Shown here piece after piece: positions 1-11,030 of a DNA stretch of 64,000 nt. Where the stretch lies: contig JAGVVL010000001.1 in the NCBI GenBank assembly GCA_018287875.1, positions 7,750,001 through 7,814,000 of the forward strand, written 5' to 3'. Each line of letters starts with the position of its first letter. The first letter of the stretch is position 1. The notes under the pieces were generated by a model. That model was not told where the DNA came from and made no database searches. It saw nothing but the letters and a program-made list of their open reading frames with translations. Source of the DNA: Nigrospora sphaerica (lineage: Eukaryota > Ascomycota > Sordariomycetes > Amphisphaeriales > Apiosporaceae). The position numbers were made by a program, and so were the translations under genes.

Positions 1-1251
1 GCACGCGACAAGAAACGCAACAAGCTTGTTGCCATCAAGATCATTCGCTCGGTGCAGAAGTACCGGGATGCTAGCAGGATCGAGCTCCGAGTGCTCCAAA
101 CATTGAAGGCCAACGATGAGGAGAACAGGAATCGATGCATCCATCTGCGGGATTGTTTCGACTACCGCAGCCACATTTGCATCGTCATGGACCTTCTGGG
201 CTCCAGCGTCTTCGACTTCCTAAAGAGCAACAACTTTGTACCATTCCCCAACAGCCAGATCCAAAGTTTCGCTCGCCAGCTCCTGACGAGTGTGGCCTGT
301 AAGTGCTACGACTCCTGGCGCCCTGGGCACACTTCTGACTTGCGTATTAGTTCTTCATGACCTCAACCTCATCCACACGGACTTGAAGCCCGAGAACATC
401 TTGCTGTGCGATAACGCCTACCAGACGTTCACGTACAACCGCAGAATACCTTCATCTTCGGCTGGCGTCAGCCGACAGGCGACGCAGCGCAAGGTACTCC
501 TTGACACTGAAATTCGCCTCATCGATTTTGGCTCCGCCACATTTGAAGACGAGTATCACTCATCGGTGGTGTCGACGCGTCACTACCGCGCGCCCGAGAT
601 CATCCTGGGACTCGGTTGGTCCTTTCCCTGTGATATTTGGAGCATCGGTTGCATCCTTGTCGAGTTCTTCACGGGCGACGCTCTCTTCCAGACGCATGAT
701 AATCTCGAGCATCTGGCTATGATGGAGAGCGTGTGCGACAGGAGGATGGATAGCCATCTTGTACAGCAGGTCAACAAGATGAGCAGTCGGTCCGGCAGCT
801 CCAACGGCAACCCTGCCTCCAAGTACGTCGCTGCCTCGTCGACCTTACCCCCGTGGATCAGCCGACTGACCCCCTTTGCAGGTACTTCAAACGTCTCCGG
901 CTCGATTACCCGACTGCCGATACTACTCGTGCGTCGAGGCGATTTGTCAAGAACATGAAACGTCTTGGGGTAAGTACGACCGATGGCGGCCGTTGCGGTG
1001 TGCCGTGGTCTGACAGGCAATAGGACATTATCCCTTCTCACAACTCCTTTCTGCGGCTTTTCTTGGACCTGCTCGAGAAGATTTTTGTGTACGACCCCTC
1101 GAAGCGCATCACGGCCCGGCAGGCGCTTGACCACCCTTGGTTCCGAGAACTCGCGATTCCGGACGACGGCACCGAAGCGGCCAAGATAAGACTGGATCGG
1201 CTCCGCGCCGACCCCGAGTACACCCACTCTCGGCCTGTCAACATCGCCTGA
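1..1251 (+). CDS. LKH1: LAMMER (CLK-type) dual-specificity protein kinase, 3' part
   Basis: Protein kinase whose 5' end lies outside the window. Exons are 1-298, 351-822, 882-969 and 1024-1251, giving 361 visible residues. The sequence opens in the N-lobe just before the ATP-binding lysine (VAIKII). It then shows the catalytic loop HTDLKPEN, the Mg-binding loop as IDFGSA, the activation segment ending STRHYRAPE, and the family signature as EHLAMMESV before the C-lobe. Three short introns have GT-AG ends and keep the frame; splicing out the first restores [22 protein letters not shown] kinases (yeast Kns1, fission yeast Lkh1, Aspergillus LkhA) phosphorylate SR-type splicing factors and affect stress response, growth and development. 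The symbol rests on family membership; fungi usually carry a single LAMMER gene. Cut off at the left edge, not truncated in the genome as far as can be seen. Confidence 0.93.
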
Positions 1252-2186
1252 GGCGCCGCTGGGCACCACTCTACATTGATACCAAGGTGGAAAGCGAGTC
1301 GCACGTTGCATAAGTGCAATAGGCCCGCCATGCTTTTCATGATTTTGCCATTCACCTGGAAGAGAACCGGCGTTGGGGGGGGACGGCACCATAGGAATTG
1401 CTACCATATCATGTGTTACGGCAATGGGAATACCTAAGTAGAGAAAACGATGCGGTTCTACCCAGGCTAGGATGAACACGGACGTTTTCCCGTATATAGG
1501 ACTGTGCCAGGGCGGTACCTCGGATGTAATCGAATCGTGGACGAAGCTCAACTTGTTGAGATGGCTCCCACGCACCTTGTCCCGGCCCCCCGCCGCCTCT
1601 GCGACGCCTCGTTCTCCGCGCCATGTCTGCAAGTGTGGCCGCCGTAATGCCAGCACCCGGCGAGCCAGCGTGTAAGTATGCCCCTCTTCCGTGGCGACTT
1701 CTGGGCCCGGCTGCTTGAGATCTAATGCTACCCAAACAGGCCACAGCGCTTTGTTCTGTAACGAGAGCCTGACTGCCGAGGCCCGACGACGCCTTTATTC
1801 CGCAACGAGAAGGCTCACCCCAAGGGCGAAGCCAATGTTCTGCACCAACGTTCTGCCCCGAAGGCAGTTGGCCTGGGGGGGGTCGTCAAAGAATAGACGC
1901 CTTGACACCCGCCGGTTCGTGCCGGTCAAAGAAGCGGCTTGTTTAACATGGCATTTCGGGGCGCCTACACCACAAAGGACAGACACCTGCCACTCGGGTT
2001 AAAATAGCGGGAGACCCCTGTGCGGCAAACTGCATCTTGTCTCCTGTCCAAGCCGACTACTACCGATCCCTGTCTCCGGAACCAAAGGCGTCACTGCCGC
2101 TGCCGAGTCGATCTCGTTCCCCCGTACACTGGCGCAGGAGGCTTCGGTATATTCAGTATCCGCCGCCTCCTTGGTAGCCCTCTACC
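1252..2186. other. Intergenic region between the LAMMER kinase and the 615-aa gene
   Basis: No convincing gene. Open frames on both strands are short and show no recognisable domain. It should hold the kinase 3' UTR and the promoter and leader of the next gene. Short G runs (1375-1382, 1876-1882) are the only notable composition. Confidence 0.6.
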
Positions 2187-4034
2187 ATGCGGGAAAAATT
2201 GGAAGTCACCATCAAGTCGCTCAGCGAGGACGAAGTGGCTCAGCTGACAAATCTGCTATCGCGGCGCCCCACGTACGGGATCGCCCGGCCGTCTGGCAAA
2301 TGGCTGGCTCGGCAGCAGGAGAAGATGGAAAAGCTGCCCGAGACCGTGCTCGAGCCGAAGAACGTGCTCCGCCACCAGGTGAAGAAGATGGTCGTGGGGG
2401 CCCGCCAACTCCTGGGCGACCTCCAGCTGGCAAGGCCCCTGGCGGAGCGGGCGGTGCTGTGCGCCGTTCACAAGCCTCTCAATGCCTTCGTCATCCGCGA
2501 GATCTTCTGGCTGCTGTTCCTCGAGATTGGAAGCCGTCTGGACCCGCTGCGCGCTTGGCCGCACAAGTCGCCGACCGTGGCCATGTTTCTCACGCGCGTG
2601 GATAGCATCCCGGCTTTGGTCATGAGCAAGGAGCTTTACGTCCAACGCTTCAAGGCCGCGCCCCACGACGAAAGGTTCGTGCGGGTCGAGAGCGAATGCG
2701 AAGCCTGCATCCTCGCCAGTATTGGCGCCAACGGTCGGTGCCTGGCAGACTTGTATGCGGCCACGAAGCTCAGGGAAAGGCACGCCAAATCCATGAGCGC
2801 CCGCCGGGGCAAACGACCCAGGACGCCCAGGCTCGCCCGCTTCGTCGAGCATTGGATTTGCTCCATGGAGGACCCCCAGGCCGTCTATGCGTTCGCTGAA
2901 GAGGTCATGGCCGAGATCCGCCCCGTCCAGCGCGACATCAAGCGGTACTGGCGGGGTCGGGACAAAAGGCGGTCCGACAAGGCAAGCAGAGGCAAAAGCC
3001 AACCGCGCCACGCCGTGTCGCTCCCACGAGCCCAAGCCGAGAGCGAGAGCATGGATCAGAGGCGTGTCGCCGCACTACATAGGCCGGGCGTGGGACAGGC
3101 GGCCCGGAGCGTCTACTGCGAGGACAGCCTCGTCAACGAGCCAATCCACGGGGCCTCGGCGTACTACCCACCGCTACGTCTCCCCGGCACGGCCGCGGAG
3201 AGAGGCCCGGACGAAGCGGGAGAAGAGGCTTTCCGAGGCCCGGATACGGGGATGGACCGGAGCGTCTACGACGACAGTTGGGATCACGACGTCGAAGACA
3301 TCGACTTGGAGCCGGGCAAGAGGGGCCCTGGCTACAGCGCCCAAGACACCCAGGACCGCATCAGCAACTGGTACTCGCGGGCTGGTGGCGTCCCGGCGAC
3401 CGCCGACGGCTTGCACCCGGCTCTCTTCACGCACGACTCGGCCGTCCCGTCGCCCCTGTACCCGACGCCGCCTCCGCCGCCGCCCGAGTCGTCGTGCGTT
3501 GGCGCCTGCGGGGGCTGGCCCCGCACCCCGCGGACCCCGACCCCGCGTGTTAAGGAACCGCCGCAGGCCCGCCGACCTGCCGTCGCGGCCCCCCGGGACC
3601 AGGACGTGCGGACCGAGTGGACCGATTGCACCGTTCACACGTACCAGGACCCCGGGGCCGCTGCCGAGACGCCGGTATCGTCTCTTTACGGCGACCGGGG
3701 GACGGTCCCGGCCGCGGACGGCCTGGTCTCGCCTCCGGACGGGGCCAGCACGCCGCGCCCAGGACGCAGCGGCCACCACCACAAGCGTTCGCCCTTGCTA
3801 CCGCCGCCGCCGCCTTTATCGTCGTCGCCAGTGGCGGCGGCCAGGCGACGCTCCACTGTCAATGCCGCCAACCTCGGCCGCCACAACGCCAAAGTACAAC
3901 GCCCGTGGGAGCGCAAGATGAACGGTTGGGAGCCCAGCGACGACGACCACGACAGCATTTCCTCCGGCACTCCGGCCCGCAGCGACGTCACCACGCTCGG
4001 CGTTCTCATGCGACGCCATGAACGAGGCCGCTGA
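2187..4034 (+). CDS. Unrecognised 615-aa protein with ordered N-terminus and disordered C-terminal half
   Basis: One uninterrupted frame of 615 residues from an ATG at 2187. I do not recognise the family. Residues about 1-260 look folded: mixed hydrophobic and charged helices, a segment rich in Leu, Ile and Trp near 105-120 (FVIREIFWLLFLEIGSRL), and two cysteines near 170. A basic stretch follows around 200-270 (RGKRPRTPR, then KRYWRGRDKRR), which could bind nucleic acid or act as a nuclear signal. From about 280 on the sequence is Pro-, Ser- and Arg-rich with PPPPPP runs and no sign of globular structure. There is no signal peptide or membrane segment. The high GC content makes antisense and frame-shifted open frames common here. 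This frame is preferred because it is the longest, starts with ATG and has a protein-like N-terminal half. Confidence 0.7.
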   Translation: MREKLEVTIKSLSEDEVAQLTNLLSRRPTYGIARPSGKWLARQQEKMEKLPETVLEPKNVLRHQVKKMVVGARQLLGDLQLARPLAERAVLCAVHKPLNAFVIREIFWLLFLEIGSRLDPLRAWPHKSPTVAMFLTRVDSIPALVMSKELYVQRFKAAPHDERFVRVESECEACILASIGANGRCLADLYAATKLRERHAKSMSARRGKRPRTPRLARFVEHWICSMEDPQAVYAFAEEVMAEIRPVQRDIKRYWRGRDKRRSDKASRGKSQPRHAVSLPRAQAESESMDQRRVAALHRPGVGQAARSVYCEDSLVNEPIHGASAYYPPLRLPGTAAERGPDEAGEEAFRGPDTGMDRSVYDDSWDHDVEDIDLEPGKRGPGYSAQDTQDRISNWYSRAGGVPATADGLHPALFTHDSAVPSPLYPTPPPPPPESSCVGACGGWPRTPRTPTPRVKEPPQARRPAVAAPRDQDVRTEWTDCTVHTYQDPGAAAETPVSSLYGDRGTVPAADGLVSPPDGASTPRPGRSGHHHKRSPLLPPPPPLSSSPVAAARRRSTVNAANLGRHNAKVQRPWERKMNGWEPSDDDHDSISSGTPARSDVTTLGVLMRRHERGR

Positions 4035-4648
4035 AAGCAGGGAGGCTGGCGTCATGGGGGCGAGTCGTGGGTCGGTAAGTATGGTAGATGTGTGGCCGTA
4101 GTCATAGCATAAAGGACTACCGTATAGTAGTAGTTCTTGCTTTCCGTACCGGTTGAGCAACACGTAAGAAACCGCTGCCAGGCGCTAGGGGGTCTGGGTT
4201 GTAATGCAGCGTATAGACCGATAGACTGATAGACGAAAATAACATCTGACATGTTCTATTAACGTGGGGATCCGGCCCAATGCGCCGCCAACCCCTCACC
4301 TGCTTAGCCCTCTTGTTTTCCTCTTCGGCCGGTTAAAGTCGTGCCTCGGTGCTGCTGCAAGTAAGCACGCAGCCGGAGGGCGGTCTAGCCAACCACGTGC
4401 CGTCCTGGCCAACATGTGTGTCGTATCACCCACATCTATGCATCAGTACGACACTAGTATTTTCTTCGATAACGAAATTGTGGCCAGGGGTACGGTCGTC
4501 CGCAGGATCTCGCCTCTGAGCCTTGTCGCCTTGTGCTTATTTCTGGGATGCGCGGCTCTGCTATTAAGCAGGCTTGGGAACGGGAACTACCCGTCCGTCT
4601 TGCACCGGACGCGTGAACCTCGTAGACCAGCAAGCCAGCACTTTCACC
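4035..4648. other. Intergenic region upstream of the FAD oxidoreductase
   Basis: No gene supported. It holds the 3' UTR of the preceding gene and the promoter of the next. A TATTAAG element lies near 4560, about 85 nt before the next start codon, as a weak TATA-like candidate. Confidence 0.5.
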
Positions 4649-6166
4649 ATGGTACACCTGAATCGCCGTCTGCTGGCGACACTTGCCACGGCCGCCGCCT
4701 TGACCCAGGCCAAGTATGCAGCGGTCCTCACGAGAGACGTGGTGATCATCGGCGGCGGTGCGGGCGGCGCCCACGCGGCCTTGCGTCTAAAGGATATGGG
4801 CCAGAGCATTGCGTTGATCGAGAAGGACGACATCCTCGTGAGTGTCCCTGCCCTCGCCAACGCAACCAGCAGTCGGCCATTGTTACACAGCTAACGCCTT
4901 TCCAAACCATGACAGGGTGGCAATGTAGACAGCTACATGCCTCCCGGCACGGACCAATCCATGGATTTCGGCGTCTTCTCCTTTGTTGACTACGGCGACG
5001 CCGCGGCACTGTTCGAGCGCCTCAATGTCACAACGACGCCGCCGGTGCGGGCCCGTGCGCCAACACGATACGCCGACTTCACGACGGGGGCGCCTGTGCC
5101 AGACTACGTCGACCCCCCCAGCGGCGCGGCGCGGGTGGCGTTAGAGAAATACCTGGCCATCTGCGAACAGTACGAGCACATGTTAGTGCCGGGGCTGTGG
5201 GACTTCCCGGCGGGCGATGCGATCCCCGCGGACCTCCTGCTGCCGTTCGGTGAGTTCGTGACGCGGCACGGCATCGAGGCGGCGCTGCCGCGCATCTACT
5301 CGGTCACGGGCATGGGGGTGGGGCGGCAGGCCGACGAAGTGACAATGACGGTGATGCAGGCGTTTGGTGCGCAGATGGCGCGGTCCATCCTGGGCCGGCA
5401 GGGCGGCTGGATCACGGCCTCGCACCGGAACCAGGACGTCTACGACGCCATCGGCCGCGAGCTCGACGGCGACGTCCTGTACTCGAGCACTGCCGTGTCG
5501 TCGAAGCGCACATCCCACGGCGTCACGGTCAAGGTCCGGAGCCTCAAGGACGGCGCCGAGACGACGATCCGGGCGCGGCAGCTGCTGATGGCCATCCGCC
5601 CCGTCGGTGAGGCCATGGAGGCCTTCGACCTCGACGATACCGAACGCAACCTCTTCAACCAGTACCACTACATCCGCGGATGGGCGGCGGTTGTACGCCA
5701 CCCGTCGCTCAGCGCGGGCAACACGAGCGTGGCCAACCTGCCGGTGGCGGCACAGCCCGACCACTACCTCGAGACGCCGCAGGTGCCCTTCATCGACCAA
5801 TTCGAGCTTCAGAACGGACCCGAGGGCCTGTTCCGGGTGCTGCTGATGGCGGGGCCTGACTTTGACGACGCGGCGGCGCGCGCGCTGATGCAGGCCAACG
5901 TCGACGCGCTGATCCGCCAGGGGGTCCTGCCGCCGGCGGCCGAGGGTGCGGCGCTCGAGGTGGTTGCCATCTCGGACCACGGGCCCCTGCACCTCACGGT
6001 GCCGGCCGAGGCCTACCGCGCCGGTTTCGTCGAGGACCTCTACGCCCTCCAGGGCCGGCGGTCGACTTGGTGGACCGGGGCCGCCTTCGCAAGCCACTTC
6101 CAGACCATCATCTGGGAGTACAACGAGGTTCTCCTGCCCAAAATGCTGAAGCAGACACGAGCGTAA
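4649..6166 (+). CDS. Secreted FAD-dependent oxidoreductase, beta-cyclopiazonate dehydrogenase-like
   Basis: Two exons, 4649-4837 and 4916-6166, give 479 residues. The 78-nt intron starts GTGAGT, has a GCTAACG branch site and ends ACAG. Splicing joins EKDDIL to GGNVDSY, which restores the usual 'EK...GGNVDSY' element of this flavoprotein group. The start at 4649 (context ACCATGG) gives a classic signal peptide over residues 1-21 or so. A Rossmann FAD-binding motif DVVIIGGGAGGAHA follows at 30-43. The rest matches the NAD(P)/FAD-binding amine-oxidase-like proteins often annotated in fungi as beta-cyclopiazonate dehydrogenase. That name reflects fold similarity, and no cyclopiazonic-acid pathway genes lie nearby. 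The substrate is unknown and the protein is probably secreted or in the secretory pathway. Confidence 0.85.
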
Positions 6167-6869
6167 GCAGGGAAAAGACGGAGTGCACTTGGATTTCCAT
6201 GGTTTGAATTTCAGGTTAAGTGCTGCTCGGGGAGGAAAGTGGTTGCTTCTCTTGTATCGTACGTGGTTCTTACGGCCAGGTTTGAGGATAGACGAAAAAA
6301 AGGAATGAGGGGGGAGGTGGTGCGCACAGAGTGGACATTCTCCTCCCTTACATGGATACATCATCTGCAGCTGCTGTTGCTGCTGCTGCTACCGACGACC
6401 CCCGCCGTATGGTGATAGCCAGTTGCGCCTGCCCGCTCGACCTGGGCTTCAGGCGGATGAGGGGCAACAGCCGCACTACGTAAAGTATTGGAAGCCAGCA
6501 AAAGGTACGTACCCCGCAAGCTGGCCGGCCGCGCTGCATGCCACGACATATGCGGGCATTGGAGGGGGACGTCCAAATATTTCCATCGTGGTCCATGGAA
6601 CGGATGAATTCATGCTGCTCTGTTTCAACAGCTGGCCCAGTAACGTCGCCGCGTCGCTTGTGGATTGTCGATCTTGATCGCACCGGGTTGAACATCGTCT
6701 TTTGCTTCTGCAGGTCGTGATTTGGAACCCCTCCTCCCTAACGCCTCTTGTTCTCCTACCATTTACACCACCACCACCTACCCACCCCTCGGCCGGGAAA
6801 CTCACGAACCCGCCAAAACGCCTGTCCGCCCGCGCCCCCTCGCGACCGCGTAACCGTGACCAAGAAACC
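6167..6869. other. Intergenic region upstream of GET3
   Basis: No gene supported. A CAG/CTG-type triplet patch lies at about 6365-6392. The 100 bases before the GET3 ATG are C-rich on the + strand, as is common in fungal promoters and leaders. Confidence 0.55.
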
Positions 6870-7998
6870 ATGGCCTCCTCCGCCGTCATCTCGGCCGACG
6901 ACGGCCTCGACCCTACGCTGCAGTCCATCCTGGACCAGAAGACGCTGCGCTGGATCTTCGTCGGCGGCAAGGGTGGCGTCGGCAAGACAACGACGTCGTG
7001 CTCGCTCGCCATCCAGCTGGCCAAGGTGCGCCGCTCCGTGCTGCTCATCTCAACCGACCCCGCCCACAACCTGTCGGACGCCTTCTCGCAGAAGTTTGGC
7101 AAGGAGGCCCGCCTCATCGACGGCTTCGACAACCTGAGCGCCATGGAGATCGATCCCAATGGCAGCATCCAGGACCTCCTGGCCGGCCAGGGCGACGACG
7201 CCGCCGACACTCAGCAGAATAACCCCCTGGGCGGCGGTATGGGCGGCATGATGCAGGACTTGGCCTTTGCCGTAAGTAGTCGCTGTCACTTGTCCTCCCT
7301 CCCCACCCCACGGCATGGAAAATGGAAGGCGCCGGGCCCCGGGCTGACTGCTTTCCTTCCAGATTCCCGGCATTGACGAGGCCATGTCCTTCGCCGAGGT
7401 CCTCAAGCAGGTCAAATCGCTCTCGTACGAGACCATCATCTTTGACACGGCCCCGACGGGCCACACGCTGCGCTTCCTGCAATTCCCCTCGGTGCTCGAG
7501 AAGGCCCTGGCCAAGGTGTCACAGCTGTCGTCGCAGTACGGCCCGCTGCTCAACGGCTTCCTGGGCTCGAGCGGCGCCGCCCTGCCCAACGGCCAGAACC
7601 TCAACGAGATGATGGAGAAGCTCGAGGGCCTGCGCCAAACCATCAGCGAGGTCAACGCGCAGTTCAAGGACGAGAACCTGACGACATTCGTGTGCGTCTG
7701 CATCGCCGAGTTTCTTAGCCTCTACGAGACGGAGCGCATGATCCAGGAGCTCGCCGGCTACGGCATCGACTCGCACTGCATCGTCGTCAACCAGCTGCTC
7801 TTCCCCGGCAAGGGCAGCGGCTGCGAACAGTGCAACGCCCGCCGCAAGATGCAGAAGAAGTACCTCGACCAGATTGAGGAGCTCTACGACGAGTTCAACG
7901 TCGTGCGCATGCCCCTACTCGTCGAGGAGGTGCGCGGCAAGGAAAAGCTGGAGCGCTTCAGCGAGATGCTGGTCAAGCCCTACGTACCCCCGGAGTAG
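6870..7998 (+). CDS. GET3: GET3 / ArsA-family ATPase, targeting factor for tail-anchored proteins
   Basis: Two exons, 6870-7271 and 7363-7998, encode 345 residues, close to the usual size of about 340. Get3 is a cytosolic homodimeric ATPase that receives C-terminally anchored membrane proteins and delivers them to the Get1/Get2 receptor in the ER membrane. The deviant P-loop [10 protein letters not shown], the Switch I region with [10 protein letters not shown] and the Switch II segment [11 protein letters not shown] are all present. The paired cysteines of the dimer zinc site appear as CEQC at residues 288-291. The 91-nt intron lies in a poorly conserved Gly/Met-rich loop and ends in a pyrimidine-rich CTTTCCTTCCAG. 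The start at 6870 has context ACCATGG. No irregularities seen. Confidence 0.97.
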
Positions 7999-9105
7999 AT
8001 GCTAAGCTCGCGCGGGAGCCAAGCGTAACTTCTGTCCCCGTACTGTTGTTACGTAGGGGAGGAGCTGGGAGTGAGTGAGAATGAAGGAGAGAAGGCGAGA
8101 GGGAGGCGAAAGAGAAAGGGAGAGAGAGTCCGCACGCGCATGCGTACGGACACCCACACGTACAAGGGAGTTAGGAGGCACCCTCTCTGTTTTTGCATGT
8201 ACCAAGTAGAGGGTATCACGACGTTCCATCTGCGAAATCGATTAGAATCCAAAAATTTTAGGAAAAAAAACCGAAACATAATTAATTCATAAGGTCATTC
8301 ACGCTTGAATGCGAGGGGAGTAACTCGGTCTCCCAGAGGACACCTTTTACGGTATCATGGAGACGCCCGCCTTGTATCGCGAACCATCCACCTCGCGGAG
8401 CGGGAGCAACGCCGCGGCTTGGCCCTTTTCCGTAAAGACGCCGTCACCCGCACGCAGTACTTTGGCCGGAAACAAGAAAAGTGGGCCACTACGGTGACGC
8501 CTCTGTCGGGGTTGAAGAAGGGAACCCGGACGACGACGAGGGCATGGTCGTCTTCGGGCCCGTTGGTGCCGGCATGTCTGACGACGCCGGCCACGAGGAT
8601 GCCGGCGATACCGGTAACGCTGGCCATGCCTGCATTTGACGGGCATACAGAAGATTTTGGGAATTGGTTACCCGGCGGATTTGGAATGCGCCTAGACCCT
8701 GCCCCTACAGCGCAAATAAAATGGGGTGACGGAGGGGGTATGGGGACGAATTTCATTATCTCGTAGGACCCTATATACAGAAAGGTCGAACCGACAAAGG
8801 CAAAATCTCTTACTGGCGCCCTCGGCGCCGCCGTGTCCGTAACGCCTAACTCCTGATCGAGTCCGTCCCATGCCAAGGACTCGCTTGTCATGCTCATGCC
8901 ACCCTCCTTCCAATCGACTCGTCTTGAATGCAAATCCGTCTCGTTCATCGTAGCGTGTCCCTCCAGCAACCCAATATCGGCCGCCGAGCCCAGCCAAAGA
9001 CCAGGGAACCAAAAGGGGCCAGGTGACCGGCCGTTGGCGTCCTGCAGGCGGCCGACGCATGCATAAATGCCCGCTCCTACTCGCATCCCCCTCACGGCTC
9101 TGCAC
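7999..9105. other. Intergenic region between the convergent GET3 and MPE1 genes
   Basis: GET3 (+) and MPE1 (-) end toward each other here, so both 3' UTRs should lie in it. A purine-rich GA patch occupies about 8080-8130 on the + strand. Open frames on both strands (for example 8305-8766 on + and 8355-9191 on -) overlap each other and resemble no family, so I do not call them. Confidence 0.5.
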
Positions 9106-11030
9106 TTAAAGCTCGCGGTAATCACTGGGCCGGTTTCTTCGCTGGCGATTCTGGTGACGGCCCGGGTTGACCGGCTTGCGGAAGTAGGCATCGTCGTCGG
9201 TGCTGGGCTGGGTGAAGTTGGGCCGATTCGGCTGCTGCTGCTGTTGAAATCCGCCCCCGTTCATGTGGCCCATGCCCATGTTGCCGCCACCACCATTCAT
9301 GTTGCCAAAACCAAAGCCGTTCATGTTGGGAAATCCACCTTGGTTGAAGCCGTTCATGCCCATCATGGGATTCATCATGTTCATGTTCATGTTGGGCATC
9401 ATCGGCATGCCCATGCCCATGGCCATGTTGGGGAAGCCGCTGAAGCCGTTCATGCCCATCATGGGATTCATCATCATGTTGGGCATCATACCGCCCATGC
9501 CGTTCATCATCATGTTTTGCTGCATTTCCTTAGCCTCCTGCGCCTTCTGCATCGCCTTGGGCGCCTTGGGGATCTTGGGGTTCTCGAGCAGCTCATCAGC
9601 AGGCCGCTTCTTGGGGGCGCTCGGATCGGGCTTCTGGCCGGTGCTGCTGGCCGGTGCCGTGGGTGTGGTCCCGGTCTGGGGGGTGCCTGCGGCCGGAACA
9701 GCGGTCTGGGCGGTCGTGGGCGTGGCTGTCGTAGAGGGGGTGGGGGTGGGTGACTTCTTTTTCACCGCCGCCTCTCCCGTCGTGCCCGATGGCGTCGTCT
9801 CCGAATTGCTGGATGACTCGCCGTCTACCTTGGTGTCCGAAGGGGGCGACGGGGCTTGCGTGGGTGACTGTGCTTCGGTGGGACTTTTGGAGCGTTCCTT
9901 GGTCTTTGCCGCCTCCTTTTCCTTCAGGTACTCCTGGATTTTGCCTGATGCGTCCTCGTCAGGCTTGAGATCGTCAATGAGGACCCCGTCCGTCTGGCAG
10001 GCCGGACAGACGAAGTCGCTCTCAATGAGAGCATTTGTGATGCAATCATTGCAATACGTCTTCTCACAACACGGTGTCTTCATTGGGTCTATAAACAATC
10101 TCTTGTCGACGGCGCATAGCAAGCCACGCTCCTCCAGCTCCTTGTCCTCGTCCGAGGCTGCCTTTTGGGCGGCGGCTGATGTCTTGGTCTTCGCCTGGAA
10201 TTGCTCCCATGAGGCCTCGTCAGGTTGGGCAATGACATAGTCACCGTCGGCATTCACCATCAGGCCGGCAGTCTTGACGCCGTCCTCGCCCTCTTTCTGC
10301 TGGAGCACAGACTTGTCTACCGTCTTTAGGAACGAGCGAGGGATGCCCGTGGTCCGCTTGACGCGGGGACGGTGGTCGAATTCAGGGTCGTCATTCGTTG
10401 GGCACACCTGGATGAAGTGGCCTTTCTTGCCGCAGCGGTAGCAGATGTAGCCGTTCGGGGGCTCGTGGTCCGGGACATTGCCCACCGGCTTCTTTTGGCC
10501 GGGCTTGTAGACGGGAGCCTGGTGGGCCATCTCTTCTTGTTGGGCCTGCCACTGGTCAGACTGGACCTGGAACATGGCGGCCAGCTTCTCCTCTTCCGTT
10601 AGAGCGGTGCTCATCTGCGCAAGGCCGGCTGTTGAAGGCTTGACCGGCTTGCTGGTGTGTTCTCTGCGCGATGAATTCTTGGAGTTGGTGGGCATTTTGC
10701 CCGTTACATATCGCGCGGCGCGGCCCGAGCCAGGCTTCATGGCGGGCTGTCGCCGGGCAATGACGGTCGTTGACCTGGGAATAATGGTCGTGTCATCACT
10801 ATACTCTGTGACACAGTTAGCAGTCAGGTCCGTAGCGAAGCTCTTTCTATGCACTCACCTTCACCGTCCTCGGCATACACAAAGAGGTCAAAGTCGGTGC
10901 CATCGCCAAGGCCGCTTTGCTTGATAATGTCACGCTTCAGCTCCCAAACAGACAGGCCAGTACCATCAAACTCTATGCGGGAGGCGTCCTTTTGGGACTT
11001 GCCCAGCTTGTAGAAGACCGACGAAGTCAT
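9106..11030 (-). CDS. MPE1: MPE1, RBBP6-like subunit of the cleavage and polyadenylation factor
   Basis: Two exons on the minus strand, 11030-10859 and 10805-9106, give 623 residues. The 53-nt intron (GTGAGT, branch GCTAACTG, acceptor CACAG) splits the end of the DWNN ubiquitin-like domain, and joining restores AEDGEEYSDD. Domains in order: DWNN (about 1-75); a CCHC zinc knuckle CYRCGKKGHFIQVC at 179-192; a RING-like domain around 288-327 (CAVDKRLF, PCCEKTYCNDC, CPAC); a Ser/Thr/Pro-rich stretch; and a Met-, Asn- and Gly-rich tail. Mpe1 belongs to the nuclear CPF complex that cleaves and polyadenylates pre-mRNA; it contacts RNA and the polyadenylation signal reader. The RING seems to lack the second cysteine of the usual first Cys pair. 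The Met-rich tail is unusual and is described among the findings. Confidence 0.95.
9346..9474 (-). repeat. Direct 33-bp repeat inside the Met-rich tail of MPE1
   Basis: An identical 33-nt segment occurs at 9346-9378 and 9442-9474, 96 nt apart, so the spacing keeps frame. It encodes the repeated element MMNPMMGMNGF. Identity at the nucleotide level, including synonymous positions, suggests recent duplication or gene-conversion-like homogenisation within the low-complexity tail. Confidence 0.85.

Noticed and set aside
685..735. LAMMER signature reads EHLAMMESV instead of EHLAMMERI
   Set aside because: The final positions vary among fungal members, so this is not a sign of an altered kinase.
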